A stretch of 64,000 bases of DNA from contig KV919051.1 of assembly GCA_002049455.2 (NCBI GenBank), forward strand, positions 1 through 64,000, given 5' to 3'. Position numbers and translations under genes: made by a program. How positions within the stretch are numbered: position 1 is the first letter of the stretch; each line of letters opens with the position of its first letter. Below, piece by piece: positions 35,001 through 46,623 of this stretch. The DNA comes from Porphyra umbilicalis (taxonomy: Eukaryota > Rhodophyta > Bangiophyceae > Bangiales > Bangiaceae). The notes beneath the pieces are model-generated. The model worked only from the letters and a program-made list of their open reading frames with translations, ran no database searches and was not told the DNA's origin.

Positions 35001-35391
35001 CGACAGGTAGACTCTCACGCCACGAGCTCGCCCGCCCTCCGTCTTGCGCGGTCGAAGGACAGGAGGTCTGCCACGGCTCTAACACGCCAGCAGCCGGCGG
35101 GCCACTCTCGGGAACGTCGTCATCCACATCAATGGAATGGACTAGAGCAACCGGCGACTGGGGTAGCGGCGGTGAAACCGGCGCCGTCACTCTGGATCCA
35201 GCCGCTTACCTCGGGCATACTGTCAGCTGAGCGGCAGCAGCAGCGAATCTTGCGGCCTGCTTTCACGCCTCCATATCTGCCGCGGCTGCTGTTGCTCGCT
35301 CTGCAGACAGCATCTGCATCCGTGCTGCGCCACGGTCGTTACGCTCAGCACTGCTGGAAGCCCCACGGCTTCGCCGCGAGCTACCGCCCAT
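32025..35391 (-). pseudogene. Decayed minus-strand gene of unknown family
   Basis: Stretches of coherent protein-like sequence run right to left, from MGGSSRRSRGASSSAERNDR near 35390 to an acidic Gly/Asp-rich end near 32025. Convincing pieces include SVAEKLTVTAKNNSGMDLVR, KKVTVPLDLIIPHPTSMYKL, GPKTILYMAQAVFESIEALY, CGEYVVVTVGHYILFASMAR and DARVANVMCLIDAAASRYYF. Base composition of these pieces is ordinary rather than low complexity. The coding sequence is broken at several points. I do not recognise the family and do not know whether this was a mobile-element protein or a captured host gene. Its place in an island with transposase sequence favours the first. Confidence 0.4.
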
Positions 35392-36312
35392 GATAAACAG
35401 TCCAAGGGAGAGAACAAAAAGTGTCCGACAGCGACTCGAGAGAAAGTAGAGCGGAGAGGGGGGTGTAAGAGTGAGCAAGATAAGTCCCTGCGGGCAACCT
35501 ATGAGTCGAGAGGGGTGGCAGCTAGGTGGAGGCCCGCGTCGCGGCCGCCAGGTGGCGGGAGGCCTGCGGTTGCGGCACTCGCTGCCGCCGCTCTCTCTCT
35601 CTCGTCGTTGATAAAGGGGCCCGACGCACTATCGCCAGCAGCTCAGGGCGGCCGCGCGGAGAGAGCCCTTGTCCAGGTGCCGCGCTGGGGCGATGCGCGG
35701 CCGTTGGGCCAGCGCGCTGGCCTGTGTAGGGACAGGGTGGAAAATAGAGCCGGCACCAAAAAATGGCGGGCACCGTTTACAAGGGGCTCCGAGCAGGGTT
35801 GGCAAACGGAACCCTCATGAACCGACAGCGAGTGCAATGGCGCCAAAAGAGGGGTAAGGGTGAAAAGAGCGCGAGCGTGTCAGTCCCTTTGACATGGCGA
35901 TGCCGCGGGGCCATTCCCACACACTTGACCCAAAGCATGCTCTGACATAGGAGCACCGAGGTCATATGAACCAACAGACGCGGCCTGATGTGACTCCAGC
36001 CGACCACGGGCGACTCGGAAGCAGCTGCTCGTTGGTTTCTCGCCAGCGCATCCAGATACACAGCTTCCTTCCCCGCGTTGACGGCAATCACCTCCGAAAA
36101 TGGACGATGAATAGCGCGCGTTTCCACCCTCGCTCCAGCACCGGGACAAGAACGCCGAAAACAGGCGAAGTTGCAGCTGGCAGAAAGGCTGGTTGACAGT
36201 CAAGCGCCGCCGCAGGCAGAATCGCCTACCTGCCGCCAGAGATCGGAATTCAACGCCGATTGAGTGCACTCAAACTGAGCGAATAGCAAATTCGTGCCTC
36301 AATTGATACTCC
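35392..36312. other. Spacer without a recognised gene
   Basis: About 0.9 kb between the decayed minus-strand gene and the first long direct repeat. Only short frames occur. A run of ctctctctc at 35597-35607 is the only simple repeat. Confidence 0.4.
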
Positions 36313-36553
36313 TGTGGATAAAATCGGGGAACAAGACAGGCTCGAAAACGTAAGAGCAAAAGCGGTGACGCAGCACTCCCACAAGCAACACTCCGACCAG
36401 GGGTGTTGCTCATAGAAGCGCTGCGTCGTACCGGAGGCTGCGCCACCGCCTGCTAGCCGGTGCCGCCCACTGCTTTCATACCCTCAAGCGGTGTCTGCAC
36501 AAGCCCCACCCCCCCGCTCGTAGGCGTCCCCAGAGGGGTCAGAGGGCCTTCGA
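36313..36553. repeat. 241-bp direct repeat, copy 1
   Basis: From tgtggat to gccttcga. It matches 37310-37550 at a constant offset of 997 bp with scattered substitutions and no length change over 241 bp. It includes gacaggctcgaaaacgtaag and cgtcgtaccggaggctgcgc, identical in both copies. Flanks differ immediately outside. Confidence 0.85.
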
Positions 36554-37309
36554 CAGGCACCCAACAGGCTGACAACAGCGAGGTACGCGTCCACACCCCC
36601 CGGCTGCCAGCAACAATGCAAAGGCCCAGCGCGCTAGGGGCTACCGGGGCCCTCCGGCGCCCCTACGTAGGCGCCGGGTCAAACACCAAGACGAGGACGG
36701 GTCCTCCCCAAGCGGGTCGGCCCGTCCAATCAGGCAGGAACCGCAACGTCGCGCCGCCCGGCCCACCACCCGGCGGCGCGCAACCCAGCCAATCAGACGC
36801 CGAGGGCGGTTCCACCACACCGCCACGGCCCGTCATTGGCCACCGCCAAGAGCCTTCATCACGCCGTGCGCGAGGTTGACGCCACGGCTGACAGTGGCAA
36901 GAATCGGAGATTCACAATACCACCACCCCCCAAACCGAGCGCACGGCTCACAGCCGACCACCGCGTGCGCACGGGCAGCCCCGCCCCCAGCCCTACACAC
37001 GGACAGCACCGCCCGGCCCACACACACGGGCGGCCCGACCGGCCGGCAGCAGCGGCCGGGGAAGAAGACGGGCAGGTCCACCCCAGGGCGGACAGCCAGT
37101 GAGACGGCCGCCGCCGCAAAGCGCAGAGGTCCAACCCCCGCAGTGAAGCCGCGCACACAACCACGGCAACGGGGCACGGTCCCGATTGGTACGCCCGGGG
37201 CACCAGGACACGAACAGGGATGGGGAAAGCTCCCGAAGGAGAAAATGAGGCGCAACAGCTCAGGGGGGGAAAGGATGGTACGGTCCCGGATAGTATGTTG
37301 AGTAGCTAC

Positions 37310-37550
37310 TGTGGATGAATTCAGGGAACACGACAGGCTCGAAAACGTAAGAGCAAAAGCAGTGACGCAGCACTCCCACAAGCAACACCCCGACCAGGGG
37401 TGGTGCTCATAGAAGCGCTGCGTCGTACCGGAGGCTGCGCCACCGCCTGCTAGCCGGTGCCGCCCACTGCTTTCATACCCTCAAGCGGTGTCTGTACAAG
37501 CCCCACCCCCCCGCTCGTGGGCGTCCCCAGAGTTGGGAGGAGGCCTTCGA
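37310..37550. repeat. 241-bp direct repeat, copy 2
   Basis: Second copy, same orientation, 756 bp after the end of copy 1. The interval contains no recognisable gene. The pair could be terminal repeats of a small element, two units of a dispersed repeat, or a local duplication. Ends do not show a clear TG...CA pair. Confidence 0.85.
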
Positions 37551-40500
37551 TACGAGATCCGATGGGACGCGGCGCACGGCCGCACGGTAGACATCTGCTT
37601 TGTGTTTGCCGGCCGCAAGCGCCGTCGCACCATCGACGTCTCTTCGTGCCTCGATGGCCAGCCTTCTTCTGGAGGGGCGCCGGTCATCTGCAGTTGTGCT
37701 GGAAACATTGCTGCTGGCGACACAGAAACCCTCAAGAACCCGACTTTGGTATTAATGAAGCTTGCTCAGTGACTTATGTATTGAAGCCGTTGAGGTCAAA
37801 GGACGATGGCACCCGTTTGGGCTATCGCGGAATCGTGCCGGTCCGAGCGGGTGTAACCGCCCCGGCGGCGCGAGCCGCGAAGGGGCGCCGATCCGACCCC
37901 GTCGGGGTTGGCGGTTGGTCGGTGTCGCCCGCGACTGTCAAGCGGCACACACGCGTGCATGTGTGGTCCGTAGCTCACGCGGTGGGCTCTGTCGGGGCTT
38001 GCGCTCGAGCGTGCCCGCGCAAACGGTCCGACGCGTGTGTGTGCTTGGGTGTGGCCGAGCGTGGACGGATAAAAATCGGGTTCGCGGCGGCGGTTCGGCC
38101 AGCGCGTGCTCGGCCATTGTCGTCGTCGTCACATGGTGCCATCTTCGTGGGGGTTTTTCTACCCCTGAAAACCGACGAAAGCCGTGACGTGGTCCGTGGG
38201 TGGCGAGGGGGGGGTGTGCACTCCGCGGCCGGTTTACACCGTGCCGAGCGCGGGCAGATGGCGGCCGAGCTAGCGGCGCGGAGCCTCCCCGCGTCATTGT
38301 GCACGTGCAAACGTTGCTGCCTAACGGCCCTGCTCGATCCGGGGGCGCGACCGCGAGGCGGGTAGCCTCTGAGTTGAGCTGCGAAGCCGCGGGCAGCGTC
38401 GGCGGCACGGGCGGCGTCGGCGGCACAATCGGCGTCGGCGGCACGGCGAGAGCGGGGCACCCGGCAAGGGCTGCAAGATCGGCGGCAAGGGCGACTCGCT
38501 CGGCGAGGGCAACACGCAGCGAGGTGGGTGATCACGTGGCTTACGCCGCCGATGTCGGGGCGGCAAAAGTGAATCGCTCCACGGATCCGGAGATTCTGCT
38601 TCAGTTTCAGCCTCGCGGCTATTACTGCGTGCACGTGGAACCCGTGACAGTAGTGAATGGCAACCAGATGATCACCGACGAAAGCCTTGATGACGTTTGC
38701 GTCCGCAACCGCGCTCGCGCACGCACGCATCGTGCGCACGAGCGATACGGGGAAAAATCAGGTTTTGTCGACGTGTTGTCGGAACTTCAGTCGCCGAACC
38801 ACGTTGGCGACCGCGTTGCCGAGGTCCATGGGTACCGCTTCTTCGGTAATCAAGAGCCCGAGCGCCTAATCTACCAGGTCATGTCGTTGTGCAACGAAGT
38901 CTTGCGCTACCACGTGTCCTTGCACCCGTTCCATCAGTTGGTTTGCACCAACGCCCTGTTTTTTGCTTGTGCGAGGGACAGAGACGTTCAAGGCGGAGCC
39001 ACTAATTTAGCTGCTGGCTGCGCAATTGGCCGAAGGCTGTCCTCGTCGCGCGTTTGTTGGCACCGGACCTTGCGGTACCGTGTGGGCACGACGCCTGGTT
39101 GAAAAAATTCGTTCATCGCGTCTCGCTGGTGGCGGGCAAGGAGAACGACGCCGTCGATGTCGATCGCCGCCCTCGCATGAGCGAGGTACCGAACCCCTTT
39201 CGGCTGGAACTGTTTCCGTCCGACCACCGTCGTGCTGCCGACTCCCGCATCTACCGCAGTTGCGAGCTACTCCCTACCGTGTGGGCGGCTGGATTTCTCC
39301 GTGCGCCACGGACGCTCGACCGTCCCGTTGGCGTCCGCCAATCCCGCAGTGGGAGCCTGTCACAGGGCTTCGGGTGGCGACCCCGGTGCTGGTGTCTTAC
39401 CTTGCGGAACCGTTGCGTAACGAGTACAGGTCGGTCTGGCAGTTGGCGTACAGGCAGTACTACTGCAACTTCGTTGCTGCCTGGGTACGCACCCTGCAGG
39501 TGGACAAGATCTCTTTCCGTTTGGACGAGAAGGTCCTCCGTCACTTCGACCTGCTGGAAAATTCCATGTTGCAGGACGCGCCCGACGGTGAGGCAGCGTA
39601 TGCCGTATGTTGCAAGATGAACCGGCCGTGGAGGTGTTTCTTTTCAGGGTGGTCATCAAGGACATTATCAAACATGACGCTGGCTCTTCTGAGGCGCGGC
39701 AAGTGCGCGCTTTCTTCAACGCGACCAGAGAGTGTAGTTTCTGCCTACGGCACGCGAACGCGGCTTCCATCAAAATCCAACTCAAGGACGACAAGCCCCA
39801 CCACGCGCGCACCAGCAAGTTTCCGGCCTGCTTCACAAGGCAATTTGTCCGCCACGCGCAAGGCTCCCGGTCCGTCACGCGTATCAACGACAAGGCTGAC
39901 GCCAAGTGCGTCACGGCCTCTCAGGAGCTCATGACGGAGCGCGCTCGCAAAGCCGTCGGCCGCATCCCCGCAGACTAGATGTGCACGGCGACGGAAGCAG
40001 AGAATACCGCATGCGCTCGTGGTGGGGGCGGCGCCCCAGCTCCCGCTGTATCGACCGGCGGCGCTACAGCTCCAGCGAGATCGACCGCCCGTGTGGCGGT
40101 GACTGAGCGGTCTATTGCGCCAGTGGTGATGCCATGCGCCGCCGCCGGCTGCGCTGATGTGCACGGGGGACACACAAGTCCCCCGACCGACAGGTCGAAC
40201 GCCCCGGTCAGTGGGCCAACGCTACCGATGAGCCGGGATGGGGGACGAGGGGGGCACACGCCACTGAGCTCTGCTGCACGAGCCTCAACAGGACTCCTTA
40301 CCATCGCGACAACGCACGCGTGTCGGACCTTGCTCGACGGCCGGGGCTTTCTGACGTGGCAGCCGTGCTCAAGATGAAGGACAACGACCTTATCCGCGAT
40401 ACGCAGAGCTTGGACTTCAAGGGCTCCTTGTTGTGTGGTATCGAGGTGTCACAGAGGGTGCGGGCGACCATGGACGACCGCGGATCGCCATGGATGGAAC

Positions 40501-40870
40501 ACACGTCCTTTCATCTTCCCGGGCAGCTGGCTGTCCGCCGCGTGGGTCGCGTGCGCGCAGTCGGAAAGCGCAGCGATGGGAATCACGCACTCCTTGCCAG
40601 ATGCAGCCGACGGCGGTTGACAGGGACTGTTCTTTGCAGGCTCGCGGCTGCACGCGTCTCCAATGGCAAGTTACCGAGTACGCTACCGAGACAACGTTTT
40701 TCTCAGTGCCCATCTCGAGCGAGAACCAGATGGTACACGTAGTGCAGGACTTTGCCACGCTTGCTGTAAGAAGCGGTATGGACCAACCACCTGCTAGCCT
40801 GCTTGCCGACGTGGATGAGCAGCTTTCTATGCGCTACTTCCTCAAAGTGTTTTGTGCGTTGGACGATTGA
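37551..40870 (+). pseudogene. Decayed plus-strand gene of unknown family
   Basis: Protein-like stretches occur in order along the plus strand: YEIRWDAAHGRTVDICFVFA, GYYCVHVEPVTVVNGNQMIT, EVHGYRFFGNQEPERLIYQV, FVHRVSLVAGKENDAVDVDR, NEYRSVWQLAYRQYYCNFVA, RTLQVDKISFRLDEKVLRHF, EVFLFRVVIKDIIKHDAGSS, MKDNDLIRDTQSLDFKGSLL and VHVVQDFATLAVRSGMDQPP, ending near LKVFCALDD. They have ordinary composition and are unlike the Ala/Pro shadows elsewhere. They lie in different frames, so the sequence is broken several times unless unseen introns account for some of it. No family is recognised. It starts right after the second 241-bp repeat. Confidence 0.4.
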
Positions 40871-40915
40871 CTTGATGCCCACGGTGTCTCTCTCTGTTGC
40901 TGGGTTTGGGCCACT

Positions 40916-41647
40916 TCACGTGTACTGATGTGCGGGGGCAACAATGGCAGGATGACAATTCTTGTTCGACTTGCTGATACAACCGTGCGGCGACACAAGT
41001 CGTCCAGCTTCTCCCCACGCGTCTCCAGTTGTCTCAGTAGACCATGGGACTAAATGTGACACAAGACGAGAACAGCGCACCTTTTCTTTGCACCACAATC
41101 GCAACAGGTCGGCGCGCGGAACCCACCCGACTCGTCGACCCACCCTAATCTGTTCGTGTACGACCCAGCTGCCAAGGGCCGCCCGCAAGTTCTGCTTGCC
41201 CTCTATCTCCTCGTAGAATACCACTAGGTCCTGGGCCATGTCGTCTGGGTCCACCCACAACAAGACACATGAGCAGACGAGGTGAAGCTTTAGGGCCTCA
41301 CTCGAACGCTCCAGAAAGCACGAATTGTTTGAAGCGATGGGATAATGATGGCAGAGGATGTCAATCAGCGCGTCAGTGATGTCACACACCCGCACCCTGC
41401 AGTCAGGACACCTGCGGAACTCCATAACTTGGTATACGCAAGGGAGGGGATAGTTAGACGACAGGGACCCCGAGATTGGGATGGTGGCGGTGGGGCCCCA
41501 CCGCAAGAGGGGAAATCGTAGGCTTGACGAGTCAAGGCTAGCCTTGACGGATAGATCTGATTGGTCCACGCACATCGGACCGGACGCCGGGTCTCTCCCA
41601 CGAGGGGAGCAGCACGCCAGCCCCCCCTGGCCCAGTTGGGACGCCAT
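40916..41647 (-). CDS. Hypothetical protein with a CPDC motif, accessory island
   Basis: Open frame of 243 residues. The middle part looks like a real folded protein: VYQVMEFRRCPDCRVRVCDI, ALIDILCHHYPIASNNSCFL, ALKLHLVCSCVLLWVDPDDM and LVVFYEEIEGKQNLRAALGS. Nine cysteines, several as CxxC or CxC, suggest metal binding. The first 60 residues are less convincing and the true start may lie downstream or in another exon. It ends about 45 bp from the end of the decayed plus-strand gene, tail to tail. I do not recognise it. It may be an accessory gene of the neighbouring transposon. Confidence 0.35.
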   Translation of the reverse strand: MASQLGQGGLACCSPRGRDPASGPMCVDQSDLSVKASLDSSSLRFPLLRWGPTATIPISGSLSSNYPLPCVYQVMEFRRCPDCRVRVCDITDALIDILCHHYPIASNNSCFLERSSEALKLHLVCSCVLLWVDPDDMAQDLVVFYEEIEGKQNLRAALGSWVVHEQIRVGRRVGWVPRADLLRLWCKEKVRCSRLVSHLVPWSTETTGDAWGEAGRLVSPHGCISKSNKNCHPAIVAPAHQYT

Positions 41648-42699
41648 CAGCCCCCACAGGTCTGCTACCCTATCCTATCCTATAGAACCATCTGCGCGCC
41701 ATCACGGACGGCATGACCCTCGCCGGCGGCGGGGTCGCACGATCCCCGTGGCGATTGCCACGGCCGTACCTGGCCCCGGTGACGCGTGGTCGTACGGCGC
41801 TGCCCGCCAGTGCGGCCCCCTCGTACGGGCGGCCGTCGACCAATGCTGCCCCCCGCCCCCCCCCACCTCTTCGGGCCCGAGCCACCGGCTGGGTCGATCC
41901 TCTGCAGTCGTCCCCCCCCGTCCTGACTGCTGGTAGCCGCCTGCCCCGGGGCACCGCCACTGGCCGCCCTCCCCGGGGAGCCGCCGCGGGCCGGCCGCCT
42001 CGCCACCTCGGCGCCCGGTGCTGCGCCCCCCTTCCCGTTCTGGTGGGGTCTATCACCGCATCATTAGTTGCTGTGCAGTGACGGCCTTCGTGGCGCGCCT
42101 CTGATACCTCCTCACCCAGACCTTGGACCCGGCTGCCTACCTGCCGCGCAGGTGGCGGCACCGCACCGCTGCGCCGCAGCTTGACACCACCGCCGCCGCC
42201 CGTGCCCCGTGCTGCTCCTGCTGGCGGTCGCCTGGCGCTTCCTCAATTTTGGCTGCTGCCCGACGGCTCGCCTGGGTGCCTATCGGTACGTTTTGCTGGT
42301 CTTTCGCCGTTCGTTTGATGGCATCGTGAGGGGGACAGCTTGGATACAGCCATTCGCAGGCAGTGTGACAAAGGTCATGGCCACCTCTGTCACCCTCCGA
42401 CCACTAACCACAGGTGCCATGATTGCCGCATCGCACCGTTATCTGTGACCAGCGACGGCCCTCTCCTGCATGACCCCCACGCCTACCCGTCACCCCCCCC
42501 CTCCGCCACCTCCTCCGCTGCACGACCCACATCCGCACGGTCTACCGCGATGCTCTGCCATGGGACACCACTTGCATTTATCCACCGCTATCTGGTTGGC
42601 ATCCACTGTGCGCCCCCCACACTCCACCTTCACGGCATCTCTCCGTTCCTCTTTTTTTTTGTATGCTGTTTTCTTGTCGCGCAGGGGCAACCTGGCGCC
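41648..42699. other. Upstream region of the KDZ-type transposase
   Basis: GC-rich, with a short ctatcctatcctatag repeat near 41670-41690. At 42640-42684 a T-rich tract runs into cgcag, a good splice acceptor just before the first transposase ATG at 42700, so a 5' leader exon is likely. In a neighbouring frame at 42800-42900 the segment LSMSQLRAALFVAGADG resembles the start of a SAP DNA-binding motif; this is weak. Confidence 0.35.
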
Positions 42700-45600
42700 A
42701 TGGTTCTGTTCCTGCGCGCGCTGGGCGACCTCGTGCGTAACGGCGTCGCCTCGGAGGCGAAAGCGCTGCCACCTCCCCCCCTGCCTGGCATCAGTCGTCA
42801 AGAACTCAACTCTGTCAATGAGCCAACTGCGCGCCGCCCTCTTCGTTGCCGGTGCAGATGGATGCTCGCTTCCAGCCCCCCGCGCCGCGGCTCCAAGTCG
42901 CCCCGGATCCGCAACCAACACCAGATGTACACGTGCTCTTTAGAGGAGCGCAGTACGCAGGCGGCATCCGTGCTGCGCGTGCCATTGACGGTCTCTGCTG
43001 ACGCTGCTCTGCACGGCGTTGGTCACACCCATCGAACCGAGGAGGATTGGCGTTGCTTTGTCGCGACCTCGTCCGACCCCGTCATGCACCACGCCGTGCT
43101 TTCCCTTACAAGCGTCGATGGGCACGAGGTGCGAGCCGACGCAACTCGAGAGGTGATGGAAATGGGGGAAGGCAATGGCAGCGATGAGGTGACGGTGGAT
43201 GGGGACGCCGACGGGAGCGGGTACCGCTTTCCGGACCTCAGCCAACCGCGCCCGGGGACGCGGCACGCTTTCGGTGGCAGGACGGTCGGTACTGGCCGCA
43301 ATACGCGCGCCAATCTGCTGCAGGGGTACCTGCTGGCGATTGCGACGACGATCACAAAGATCGGTGTTGAGAAGTGGCTAGAGGAATTTGGCGTAGCCGA
43401 CGACGACCGCGGCGGCGCAGCGGCTCTCCGCTCCTTCCTTGAGCGCACCCTCACGACGCCCTACCGCGGTCAGGTTTGGCCATTGGAGACAGTTTTTGGC
43501 GCCATGGCGCAGATTTCTGACACCGACCAGCACCTGTACAAGGAGCAGGAGCTAATGACGTGCTGGGTGGCGCCCCGCGGGGACATTCAGTGCACGTGCT
43601 GCGGCAGCACAGCAAAGGAGGCCACCCTCGACGTGGAAGTACCGACAGTGGGCGACGATGGGTGCTACCACGCCAAGCTCTTTGGCGACGCTCTGGCAAG
43701 TGTCGGTGTCCTGCTCGGTGACCAGGACGGACAGAAGACCCGGCGCTTCGTGTCACGTGTGGCGGGAGCCGATGTACCAGCTGACGCGGCTGTCGTCAAC
43801 ACGACACGGACGGGGGGGACGGTGGGCGCTTCCGGCGCTCGCCGTGCTTCTCGAGCGGCCCGTGGTCGCGGTGGGCGTGTTTCTACCAGGTCTGGAAACA
43901 CTCGGGCACCATCCCAGGTCAATGACGTTGCGGAGGATGCTGAGGTAGAAGTTTTCCACACCGGTGGTCTCCCTATTGCGGTCGTCGTCGCGGGAGAGGG
44001 CCGCAGGAGGGTGCCCGCACCAGTCAAGTGCGCGCGAAAGACCACCTCGTGCTGCTACTGCGACACAAGTCGCAAGAAGAGCTGCGTGCATGTGCTGCAC
44101 ACGAGGCACCTTCGCCAAGGTGACACAGCGGGCTCCGCTACCGTGCTCGACAGCGCCACCCCGACGATCGTCAAGGCCATCTCCCACCTCGAATTGTCGG
44201 CGTTTAACTGCGACCAGAGCGTGAAGGTGGACATGGACCTGCTCTACGCAGCACGCGACGGCAAAACGTACTTTGTTCCTGCGCCTGAGAAGTGCCCCAC
44301 GTGCGCCACGCCCCGTGGCAGCGCGGCCGCCGACCCGTCCAAGGGCACGGTACTGTCAGAGATTTGTGTCGGGTAGATGGAGCTAGACGCATACACCTGC
44401 AGTAACAAGGAGTGCGGTAAGTGGGTGTGTGCGGAGGGGCGCAAGGAGGGGCTGGTCATCCTTTCCCCGTGCACGGCTGCGTCGGTGACGCTAGTGCGGC
44501 ACTTTGCGTCGCAGGTGGCGGTAGAGGGCAACCCGTTTTCTCAAACGTTCCGCACGTGGTGGACGTCGGCTCTGGAGCGGCGTCGAGCCGGCGTGTGGTC
44601 GTCGGCGACCCCTGGACGTGGCCGCCGCACAGTGTCTCGCCTCCTTTCGGTCGGCCTACGATTGATGGGCAAGGACGCCCCGTTCTGGCCGTTTTTTTGC
44701 GATACCTGCTGCGACGGCGACGAGATTGACGTCGTCACTGCCGATGGGATCTGGCTCGGCTACCTCCGTCGTCTCCTCTTCAACTACTACGCCACGTACT
44801 CGGAGAAGTGCGACTCCAATCCTACCCTGATCCACGCCGCGAGTCTAATCGGCAGCGAGTGGGTCCGCCGCTACATTCGGCTTGCCCTCACCGAGCCCGG
44901 CGCCACGATTGCGGTTTCCACCGAGCAGAGGAAGACGGCCGCACTTGCACTGGCTGTGCTCCTACCCGGCGTCATGCCGCAGTCCTTTCTCAACACCTTT
45001 TCGGCCGACCAGAAGGCCTCCGCTGATGCCCTTCACTCCCTACTCTCCGTAATTTGGGATCTTGATTTGGCCTGCGTGCAGCTGGTGAAAGGGGTGCACA
45101 GCGCCATGACCAAGTTTATCGCCGCGTCCGAGACGAACAACCGCCCGTTGCCTGACAACGCCGTTGAGCGCGACGTGGCTGTTAAGCTGAGCGCATGGCT
45201 CGCGGCGCGTCCTGTCGGTGCTGGACGTGCGGCTGTGGCGGGACCGCCAGTGGCGGCGGCGGCTGCGGCAGCGGCGGGCGCAGCGGCGGCGGCTGCGGTC
45301 GCGGCTGCGGCTGATGCCGCGGCTGCGGCTGCGGCGGCTGGAAACACCAACATAGCAGAGCTGGAAGGCGCACCAGCACAAGATCCGGCGGCTGCAGCAG
45401 CTGCGGCGGCAGCTGCCGCGGGAGGCCGCCGCCCGTCACCAACCACGGCCTTTGAAGTACTGGCCCCAGGGGTCCGGTCGCTTGGGGCAACCGTTGCGCA
45501 CGACCTGGTTGCGTTTTGTGTGGCGGTGGCGTCAGATCCGGTGGTCTCGGCGTTCAACCTGGAGCACGCGTCGGGGCTGCGGGGGCTGGCCGCCCTGCTC

Positions 45601-46623
45601 CGGTCGTCGACTCTGGCCGCGGACCTGCCCGTAGTTCTCAACGAAGCCGTCAAAGTTGGGCCCGTTGGCGCCGCGTTTCCGGTGCATCTGTCGTCGGACA
45701 TGGTCGTCCTGCTCAAGGAGCTGCGGATGGGGGTGGCATTCCTGAACGCGTTGAAGCAGCTGGCGGTCTTGCGCGACGACGTGGCCGTCGCCACGGCGGG
45801 CTGCCTTGACAAAATGGCTGACGCCCTCACCGCATATCACGCGGAGCAGCCCCTTGTAGCCGACTCGGCAGCGCTCTTTGGAGCCAATTGGTGCGGGGAC
45901 GGTATGAGCAGGGAGGAAATGCGCGCTAAGTTTCTGTCTGTTTTTCCCGACGCCAGCGATGACCCGCTCGTGACGGGGATGTACTTCCCTGGACGGCCGC
46001 AGTGCTGAGCCTCGGCCTTCCAACGGACGGAGAAGCCGGACTTGGGCGTGTGCTCAAAAAACTACCAGGACGCGCGCAAGTCGTCCTCGCCCGGGGCGTT
46101 CATCATCTGCTGTGCCTGCAGCCACCCAAAGGTTCTTGGATTCGTCGTGTTGGACAAGCGAGAGGGCCCCCCGGCGTTGCTGGATGCCATCATCACGCGC
46201 TTCTCGTACCTTCCTCGGTTTATCGTCTACGACTTTGGCTGTGGCGCAGTGCGGTCGGCCTTGGGTAAGCTGCCGTGGCTGCTGGCGGTCTCTACGGTGG
46301 TCAGTGACGCTTTCCACATCATCAATCATGTGTGTAGCAAGTTCTTTGCGCCCGCCTCCTTCACCATCCTTAAGCACATGAATACGGTGGCACACGAGCA
46401 GCGTAACCGGGCCATCAAGGCGCTCAAGCGCGTACTCGCGGCTTGCGGTCCGGTCGAGTACACAAGCATCCTCTCCTACCACATGCTGGTGCAGAATATT
46501 CGTGCCGCCGCGAGGGACTCGTGTACCACCAGCCTCCCGGAGTCTTTTGATTTTTCCTCTTTCTATTTTTCTCGTGTGAAGTGTGCATGCGGTTGCGGTC
46601 ACGGGGAGAGCGATGAGGAGTAA
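42700..46623 (+). pseudogene. KDZ-type (Kyakuja-Dileera-Zisupton) transposase, interrupted by two in-frame stops
   Basis: One reading frame of about 1307 codons runs from ATG 42700 to TAA 46621-46623, interrupted by TAG at 44374-44376 and TGA at 46006-46008. Family marks: Cys clusters (IQCTCCGS; TTSCCYCDTSRKKSCVHVLH; EKCPTCATP; YTCSNKECGKWVC); a first acidic site in DEIDVVTADGIWLGYLRRLL (Asp at 44743); the GMYFPGRP block before the second stop and C-x-C (IICCACSH) after it; a second acidic site in YDFGCGAV...VVSDAFHIINHVCSKFFAP (Asp at 46306); and the terminal Glu in MNTVAHEQRNRAIKAL (46396). This order of D-D-E and cysteine elements is that of KDZ transposases, which cut and paste DNA. An Ala-rich spacer sits at 45240-45430. 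Both stops could come from C-to-T change (CAG, CGA). Either it is a recently dead copy or the stops are read through. Confidence 0.7.

Noticed and set aside
36313-37550. Long terminal repeats of a retroelement
   Set aside because: The 241-bp copies lack a clear TG...CA pair, and the 756-bp interval holds no recognisable element part. Kept as a plain direct repeat.
42700-46623. Non-standard genetic code to explain the in-frame TAG and TGA
   Set aside because: Host genes in the window end at TGA (MYB-like, CSB-like, PDR) and the helicase at TAG, so both codons act as stops.
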